Positions 8,308 to 13,790 of a stretch of 13,790 bases of DNA are shown here, in pieces (positions within the stretch are counted from its first letter, which is position 1; the number at the start of each line of letters is the position of its first letter). This stretch comes from Cymbomonas tetramitiformis. Its lineage: Eukaryota > Chlorophyta > Pyramimonadophyceae > Pyramimonadales > Pyramimonadaceae. The position numbers and the translations under genes are program-made. The notes beneath the pieces are model-generated. The model worked only from the letters and a program-made list of their open reading frames with translations. It was not told the origin of the DNA and did not search any database. Where the stretch lies: contig LGRX02028855.1 of NCBI GenBank assembly GCA_001247695.2, positions 1 through 13,790 of the forward strand, read 5' to 3'.

Positions 8308-9095
8308 TATGGGCTTCTTGGGGAAATGGCGATATCGGTGGTCAAACTTGTGTGTTAAGGTCATTTGTGTTGTTTGAATGCTACCCATGTGAGTTGTGCA
8401 CATGACGACATGTTGTATGCCTACCTCAGATCATGTGGATAGCCGAAATCTAGCGAGTTTTGTCCAAGGGGGTAGGGTGTAAAATTGCGCGATTTGGGGG
8501 TATGCTTTTTGAGGTGGTCCCCACGGTGTCTTCCACTCCTCTGCCTCAAGTTTCGCCGCCAACACCTCCTCCATCCACCACTCCACGACACAAGAAGCGG
8601 TGGGAGTGTGTTCTGAGGTGGGAGGCGATGAAGAAGGCTGGCGAAGCGCCCAATATATCCGCCATCGCCCGACAATTCAAGGTGAAGCGCGCCTTTGTGA
8701 CCAAGTGGGTGGACTGTTACCAGAGTACTGGGGGCGTCAGTGACGGTGCTGTAGGTCGACCTAGTGGGCTTGGCACCCAGAAACTGGGGACGGTAGGCTG
8801 TAAGCGAGCTCGTGAACTTGCACAAGGCAAAGATGGTGACGATTTGGACACCAAACGTGTGAAGAAAGCCTTACAACATGAAGGCTATCACCATGTCAGC
8901 CGACACACCGTGAGCCGGGCGTTGAGGTCATCCATGCGAGGCACGGTTATTCCACTGAAGTACAAAGCCCCCAAAGTGGTCATCGGAATCAACGCGCTGC
9001 AACGACAGAAGCGTGTCATATTTGCTCGACGAAATCGTGACCGGACTTGGAAGAATGTGCTCTGGACAGACAGCAAGTACTTCGTGGTGGGCGGT
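8308..9095 (+). repeat. direct duplication, copy A
   Basis: This segment recurs at 10091-10877. By eye there are three differences in about 788 bp: T/G at 8342, T/C at 8928 and a G missing from copy B after 9027. Confidence 0.95.
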
Positions 9096-9691
9096 AAAGC
9101 CGGGGGGACACTTGCCAAATTCAGATGGGTACCGCAAAACGAGGCCAATACATGCGAGACCAACAAGAATGCGATCCAAGGTCACGTGTACGCAGGCTTT
9201 GGTTGGCATGGAAAGACTGACCTCGTCTTCGTCAGTGGGACCACTGGCAAGAAACGCCCTGCTGAATATGGCCGGGGCAAAGGTGTCAATGCCAAAGAGT
9301 TCAATCATGGCGGTGCTGCAGGAAACGCTCATCCCACCCAGGGGCGAAGAAGATATTCGCAGCTCGTGAACCGAACTCGTGGGTGTTCATGCAAGATGGA
9401 GCCAAGCCCCACACCGCCAAGGTCACTCAGAAATGGTTGGCTGATAACGTGCCATCCTACATCACCGCGTGGCCCCCAAACTCACCTGATTTGAACCCCA
9501 TAGAGAACCTCTGGGCGGTCATGGCAGGCAGCCTCGCTGGGACTCGCTTCAAGAACATCGACGAATTGAAGGAAGGGATTGAAAAGGCGTGGGATGACAT
9601 CCCAATCGGCACCATGAGGAAGCTTGTGGGAGGCATGCACCGCAGGATGAGAAAAGTTATCCAGGAAGATGGTAGAAGGATCTCGGCATAA
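8502..9691 (+). pseudogene. Tc1/mariner-like transposase, copy A, two frameshifts
   Basis: The ATG at 8502 opens a frame with a Pro/Thr/Ser-rich head, a first helix-turn-helix at residues about 51-75 (ISAIARQFKVKRAFVTKW), a GRPS motif at 85-88 and a second helix-turn-helix ending VSRHTVSRAL (about 132-141). This is the paired DNA-binding layout of Tc1 transposases. The first catalytic Asp is residue 190 (LWTDSKYF). The second is in FMQDGAKPHTA (codon 9395) and the Glu in DLNPIENLW (codon 9503), with 35 residues between them rather than the usual 34. The protein moves through all three frames: one shift near 9310 (into VLQETLIP) and another between about 9330 and 9370, before FMQDG. Each shift fits one extra base. 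The enzyme would cut and paste DNA at TA sites. I could not find its inverted repeats. It is non-functional as it stands. Confidence 0.85.
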
Positions 9692-10090
9692 CTACCGAAA
9701 GTGCAAAATGTGGCAATTTCAGCCTAGTGGTGCATTAGTGTAGAAACCTTGCAGCACCCGTAGTCAAATCGTTCCCCAATGCGATTAAGCATTGCCATGT
9801 TGTCAAATAAGTATATCGACACAATTTTAATGCAGTGTAACCATGTTTCGATTGAAATAATGCCCTTGAACTTGCCGACGCACACACAAAATAAGCAAAA
9901 ATTGCACGAAATCCCAACTTTGCAGCCCAATATCAAGAGTTACGGTGCCCATGTGATGAAACGGACAACGAAAATGGATTCCTCGACGTTGAAATACCCC
10001 TATATCAACCGACGTGGTCATTATATGCCCCAATGCTATCCTCAAATGTCTTATTTCCTTCGAAACCCTACTCCGCAGACCAGGATCCCA
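9692..10090. other. downstream flank of Tc1 copy A, no gene
   Basis: About 400 AT-richer bases with only short open frames. I searched for an inverted match to the sequence upstream of the transposase and found none, so the element's right end is not located. Confidence 0.6.
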
Positions 10091-10877
10091 TATGGGCTTC
10101 TTGGGGAAATGGCGATATCGGTGGGCAAACTTGTGTGTTAAGGTCATTTGTGTTGTTTGAATGCTACCCATGTGAGTTGTGCACATGACGACATGTTGTA
10201 TGCCTACCTCAGATCATGTGGATAGCCGAAATCTAGCGAGTTTTGTCCAAGGGGGTAGGGTGTAAAATTGCGCGATTTGGGGGTATGCTTTTTGAGGTGG
10301 TCCCCACGGTGTCTTCCACTCCTCTGCCTCAAGTTTCGCCGCCAACACCTCCTCCATCCACCACTCCACGACACAAGAAGCGGTGGGAGTGTGTTCTGAG
10401 GTGGGAGGCGATGAAGAAGGCTGGCGAAGCGCCCAATATATCCGCCATCGCCCGACAATTCAAGGTGAAGCGCGCCTTTGTGACCAAGTGGGTGGACTGT
10501 TACCAGAGTACTGGGGGCGTCAGTGACGGTGCTGTAGGTCGACCTAGTGGGCTTGGCACCCAGAAACTGGGGACGGTAGGCTGTAAGCGAGCTCGTGAAC
10601 TTGCACAAGGCAAAGATGGTGACGATTTGGACACCAAACGTGTGAAGAAAGCCTTACAACATGAAGGCTATCACCATGTCAGCCGACACACCGTGAGCCG
10701 GGCGTTGAGGCCATCCATGCGAGGCACGGTTATTCCACTGAAGTACAAAGCCCCCAAAGTGGTCATCGGAATCAACGCGCTGCAACGACAGAAGCGTGTC
10801 ATATTTGCTCACGAAATCGTGACCGGACTTGGAAGAATGTGCTCTGGACAGACAGCAAGTACTTCGTGGTGGGCGGT
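10091..10877 (+). repeat. direct duplication, copy B, truncated
   Basis: This matches 8308-9095 at an offset of 1,783 bp (1,782 after the one-base deletion). Homology starts at TATGGGC on the left and stops at GGCGGT on the right, where the GGTCC repeat family begins. Confidence 0.95.
10285..10877 (+). pseudogene. Tc1/mariner-like transposase, copy B, truncated and frameshifted
   Basis: This copy has the same start and DNA-binding half as copy A, with one visible amino-acid change (Ser to Pro in the ALRSS region). A missing G after 10810 shifts the frame just before the first catalytic Asp, giving an unrelated tail that stops at 10890. Homology to copy A ends at 10877, so the catalytic part is gone in any frame. 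Confidence 0.9.
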
Positions 10878-10924
10878 CCCTACCAAATAGGGACGGGTCC
10901 ATGTGATTCACAAATCACATGGAC
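10876..10924. repeat. two hairpins at the truncation junction
   Basis: GTCCCTA (10876-10882) pairs with TAGGGAC (10888-10894). Immediately after, GTCCATGTGATT (10897-10908) pairs perfectly with AATCACATGGAC (10913-10924) around a CACA loop. They sit where copy B is cut and the satellite begins. Confidence 0.85.
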
Positions 10925-11388
10925 TCCACGTGGACCTCACGTGGACCCCCGTGGGCTTGGAATGGACCTCGCATGCCCCAAATGGTCAGACATTTCTCCC
11001 TAGGGATCCATATGGGGTTCATTGAAGGTCCATGTGGGGTCCATGTGGGGTCCATGTGATACCCCTCACTGTGTACGTAGCATGTGGACCCCACGTGGAC
11101 CGATGAGGACCACATGGGTCCGATGGTCAGACATTCCTACGGGTCCATGCGACGCATGGACCCCACATGGACCCCGCATGGACCAATATATAGGTATAAT
11201 CGCATGGACTTCACGGGGACCACTCGGTTATCATCACATGGACCCCACATGGACCGGTGAGGACCACATGGGTCCGATGGTCAGACATTCCTACGGGTCC
11301 ATGCGACGCATGGACCTCGCATGGACCCGTAGGGAATGCATCACATGGACCCAGCATGGACCCCGCCCGTTTGGGCGCTCGCTCGATG
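10895..11388. repeat. irregular GGTCCATG/CATGGACC cluster
   Basis: The words GGTCCATG and CATGGACC occur in both orientations with no fixed period. A stretch of about 100 bp at 11080-11180 is repeated at 11234-11334 (offset 154 bp). Three copies of TGGTCAGACATT lie at 10983, 11124 and 11278. Around 11030-11060, GGTCCATGTGGG repeats with a 12-bp period. Confidence 0.85.
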
Positions 11389-11818
11389 GGTCCATATGAT
11401 TACTCAGCAGGTCCATGTGATTATTAAGCGGGTCCATATGATTGTCTTGCGGGTCCATGTGATTATTTAGCGGGTCCATGTGGGCATTAAGCGGGTCCGC
11501 GTGATTCTTCAGCGGGTCCATGTGGGCATTAAGCAGGTCCGTGTGATTATTTAGCGGGTGCGTGTGATTATTAAGCGGGTCCAAGTGAGTACTCCGTTGG
11601 TCCATGTGATTATCAAGCGGGTCCATATGATTGTCTTGCGGGTCCATTTGATTATTTAGCGGATCCATTTCATTATTTAGCGGGTCCATGTGGGTATTAA
11701 GTGGGTCCGCGTGATTCTTTAGCGGGTCCATGTGACTATTAAACGGGTCCACATGATTATTATTCCATGGGTCCATGTGACTATTCCACGGGTCCATTTG
11801 ATAATCATGCAGGTCCAC
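11291..11818 (-). other. open heptapeptide-repeat frame over the minisatellite
   Basis: The 21-bp DNA period is seven codons, so the minus strand is open for 175 codons and reads as about 20 variants of H-M-D-P-L-N-N, starting at the ATG at 11818. The residues M-D-P come from the conserved ATGGACC word. The last 30 or so codons run into the irregular cluster and lose the heptad. No domain, signal peptide or promoter is evident. I regard it as a by-product of the DNA repeat unless transcription is shown. Confidence 0.4.
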
Positions 11819-11836
11819 GCACGTGATTATTTAGCA
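11389..11836. repeat. 21-bp minisatellite, 21 units
   Basis: The consensus unit is GGTCCATGTG followed by ATTATTNAGCG. Nineteen units are exactly 21 bp; units 18 and 21 are 24 and 25 bp. Variants recur in order: units 2, 3, 4, 5, 6 (from 11410) resemble units 11, 12, 13/14, 15, 16 (from 11599), so the array also has a longer repeat of about nine units. Confidence 0.95.
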
Positions 11837-12508
11837 GGTCTATGTACTCTCTTGTGAGTCCGAAAATGCTGCCGTTCGTGCTATCGCTGGGCATGAGATT
11901 CTCGCATGGCGGAGGAAGGCAAAGCATTGTTACAAAGATTGTGCATGCTAACAAAGCAAGCAAGGGCACATCATCTTTCAACAAACGATAACGACGGAAC
12001 TGTTAAACATACATGAACGTATTACATTCACGTATTATTTTCAGCCTATCCACCCTATCGTTAAAAAATTCACTACAGACTAGGTTGGCACGAAACCTTA
12101 ACATCGACGAAAGCATACATAAAATACTTGATGAACACATAATACTTAAAGGTTAAATATAACTAGTTACTCGCACAAAACTCCTAACATCCTACAAACT
12201 ATTTTCCTATACCGTGAACGCGGAGATGCAACAGGCGGTAAGCAGACCTGCAGTCGGACAACGAGACACAGAAATTAGTAAACGCATAATAAGAAAGAGA
12301 CCGAATGCAACACAACTGCGAATAATAAAGAAATGGAAACCAAACAGCGAACAAGACAACCGACGATTTGAGTGTCGCGCACCAAACATCCGACTGTGCT
12401 GATGTTCGTGAGGGAGCTCAACTGGATACATCGTTCAACAGATTTCTGCGGGCACAAGGACAATCCGGTCAGAATATTTCCAATAAGACAAAATACGTAT
12501 CGTCCGGT
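11837..12508. other. unassigned AT-richer region
   Basis: I recognise no gene. Short overlapping frames exist on both strands, but none shows a motif. The minus-strand frame of 187 codons (12275-12838) is open but unsupported. Confidence 0.5.
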
Positions 12509-12582
12509 GGGGTGGGTTGGAATCAAACCAACGAACTTGCTCCAGTCCGAAGAACCGGGGAGACGCATGTCTCTTCCACCCC
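12509..12582 (-). tRNA. tRNA-like structure (candidate degenerate tRNA, anticodon TTC if real)
   Basis: On the minus strand these 74 bases fold as a cloverleaf. The acceptor is GGGGTGG with CCACCCC (7 of 7); the D stem GAGA with TCTC; the anticodon stem CCGGT with ACTGG (one G-U pair) around a 7-base loop TCTTCGG; and the T stem GTTGG with CCAAC around TTTGATT. GGTTTGATTCC is one base from the usual B box GGTTCGANTCC. TTTT lies at 12493-12490, about 15 bases past the 3' end, as for a Pol III terminator. Against a working tRNA, position 8 is A, the D loop is six bases without GG, position 33 is C, and the variable loop is about nine bases. It could be a decayed tRNA, an organelle-derived tRNA, a tRNA-derived retroposon head or chance. 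Confidence 0.4.
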
Positions 12583-12852
12583 AAATGGCACAAACAAGTA
12601 GCGAAAGATTGCGCAAAAAATACGCGTCAGCAAACCATAATAAAAATTCAACAAGAAGGTCTACGTATGCATGAATATCACAGTATACAGAAAGCACACA
12701 GTGCAAGACTGCACGAGGGCTCTCTGAGACCGCCGACAAAACTGAGTGGAGGACTTTTGAGCTCCATCCTCCAAATGCTGAAAAGCCAATACAGTACCGA
12801 GGTTGACGTTGAGCTTGACACACGCCTATCGCCTTCACCGTGTCCCTGCGCT

Positions 12853-12912
12853 GTCGATGTCGATGTCGATGTCGATGTCGTGTGATGACGATGACGATGA
12901 CGATGACGATGA
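12853..12912. repeat. two adjacent hexanucleotide microsatellites
   Basis: (GTCGAT)4 plus GTCG occupies 12853-12880, and (GATGAC)4 plus GATGA occupies 12884-12912. Written in the same phase the units are TCGATG and ACGATG, one base apart, so one probably arose from the other. Confidence 0.95.
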
Positions 12913-13203
12913 AAGGCTACTGTGTCACGTTTACCCCCCCCGACCCCCGCCCCTCTTTCGCCAACTGATTTCCGTTCTTCGATTTTTTCCCTTTAGTTCG
13001 ATTTGAAAAAATCGCACGCACAAAAATGCCGATATCTCACGGGAAAAAAACATTTTTGCTTTTTTGTTTGGCAGGATATATTGCAATCAACCTGCCCCTT
13101 TTAGTGCCCAAATTTTGTTTTTTTCGATTTTTGGGTCGATTTTCGCCACCTCTCAACTAGGAATTTTTACACCGCTGCTTGCCTCGCCGACGTTCTTTAG
13201 ATA
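12913..13203. other. A/T-run-rich spacer, no gene
   Basis: The spacer has many runs of A or T and no convincing frame. CGATTTTTTC (12980-12989) and GAAAAAATCG (13005-13014) form a 10-bp hairpin. Confidence 0.55.
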
Positions 13204-13395
13204 GGTCCACGTGAGGTCCATGTGACTCGAATCCCCAAAAATGTGAAACTGTGCGTCGGTCCCATAGGCTTCATCACAGGTCCATGCCGTCGGTCCATGT
13301 GTGGTCCGACGCAAGTCCATGCGAGGTCCATGCATGGTCAGACATTTTTGCACCACATGGACCCGGACCCACGCCTAGACCCAGTTGTTTTTTTT
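13204..13395. repeat. GGTCCATG-family repeat, copy 1
   Basis: It begins with two GGTCCA words, contains GTGCGTCGGTCCCATAGG at 13251 and TGGTCAGACATT at 13335, and ends CCCAGTTG plus a run of T. Copy 2 shares these blocks in the same order. Confidence 0.85.
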
Positions 13396-13460
13396 GTAAA
13401 ATCTCGGGGACCCGCTAATCCTCACGGGGGCAGGGTAAGAGCGAGCCTTTAACACTGGTC

Positions 13461-13688
13461 GGTCCAAGCGAGGTCCATGTGTAACGCGTAACCCCAAAAT
13501 GCACTTTTTAAAGCAAAAAAAGGCAAAAACACCTGTGCGTCGGTCCCATAGGCTTCATTACGGGTCCATGCCGTCGGTCCCACAGTGGTTCAACGGGTTA
13601 TTTGGCAAGTCCATGCGAGGTCCATGCATGGTCAGACATTTTTGGACCACATGGACCCGGACCCACGCCCTAGACCCAGTTGTTTTTT
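13461..13688. repeat. GGTCCATG-family repeat, copy 2
   Basis: It has the same block order as copy 1: GGTCCA pair, GTGCGTCGGTCCCATAGG at 13535, TGGTCAGACATT at 13629, CCCAGTTG and a T run. The spacing between blocks is longer, with extra bases in the 13490-13530 and 13580-13605 stretches. The last 100 bases of the window hold no gene and end in another GGTCC word. Confidence 0.85.
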
Positions 13689-13790
13689 ACTTTACCCCAT
13701 AGGGGCGGGCTGTGTTCCACCTATGGGACCATAGGGTTTATTAGGGTTGCGGCGTCTTGCTGCGGTGGATTCCGAACGGGTCCGTGTGGG

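Noticed and set aside
8421..8825. 134-codon minus-strand frame, identical at 10204-10608
   Set aside because: The identity only reflects the DNA duplication. The frame is antisense to the recognised transposase DNA-binding region.
8200..10090. Terminal inverted repeats of the Tc1-like element
   Set aside because: Matches between the two flanks do not exceed about seven bases (ACATTTT), which is no better than chance.
11389..11836. CRISPR-like regular repeats
   Set aside because: The 21-bp units are head to tail with no unique spacers, and no cas-type gene is present. It is a minisatellite.
12275..12838. 187-codon open frame on the minus strand, rich in hydrophobic residues
   Set aside because: It has no recognisable domain, lies between repeats and overlaps the tRNA-like structure on the same strand. 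Chance openness is likelier.
12803..13006. Open frames with Ser-Met and poly-Asp runs
   Set aside because: They are translations of the hexanucleotide microsatellites, not genes.

Overview
The window reads as repeat-rich nuclear DNA of a eukaryote. It holds no bacterial-type operons, no convincing host gene and no rRNA. It does hold Ty1/copia-type retrotransposon coding sequence, Tc1/mariner-type transposase copies, a long inverted-repeat (foldback) element and minisatellites. I cannot name the host. An alga, oomycete or other protist would fit the divergent copia proteins, but that is inference with low confidence.

Layout. (1) 1-3281 (+): a long open copia-type Pol frame running in from the left edge (integrase, reverse transcriptase, RNase H), followed by about 790 bases that probably hold its 3' LTR. 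(2) 4075-4336 and 6966-7657 (-): two halves of a second copia-type element's Gag gene, pointing the opposite way. (3) 4337-6965: a 2,629-bp DNA element that splits this gag. It has 58-bp terminal inverted repeats (one mismatch), a 4-bp GGTC direct repeat at its edges, about 350-bp foldback arms and a 184-bp tandem array between the arms. The gag frame continues when the element and one GGTC are ignored, so the element's ends are well fixed. (4) 8308-10877 (+): a Tc1/mariner-like transposase pseudogene and a second, nearly identical but truncated copy in direct orientation, 1,783 bp apart. (5) 10878-11836: a dense cluster of GGTCCATG/CATGGACC words that turns into a regular 21-bp minisatellite (21 units), which on the minus strand is an open heptapeptide-repeat frame. 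(6) 11837-13203: lower-G+C sequence with no recognised protein gene, a tRNA-like structure on the minus strand (12509-12582) and two adjacent hexanucleotide microsatellites. (7) 13204-13790: a second cluster of GGTCCATG-type repeats sharing a TGGTCAGACATT core with the first.

History suggested by the nesting (inference): a copia element carrying gag on the minus strand was split by the 2.6-kb TIR element, and its far side was cut at about 4070 by the plus-strand copia element. The Tc1 locus was duplicated in tandem, and its second copy is cut by the GGTCC satellite family. Every recognised protein gene is mobile-element derived. All but the Pol frame are visibly broken.

The items most worth a second look are the precisely bounded foldback element at 4337-6965, the 21-bp satellite with higher-order structure and an open heptad frame, the tRNA-like structure at 12509-12582, and the insertion inside the copia RNase H domain.
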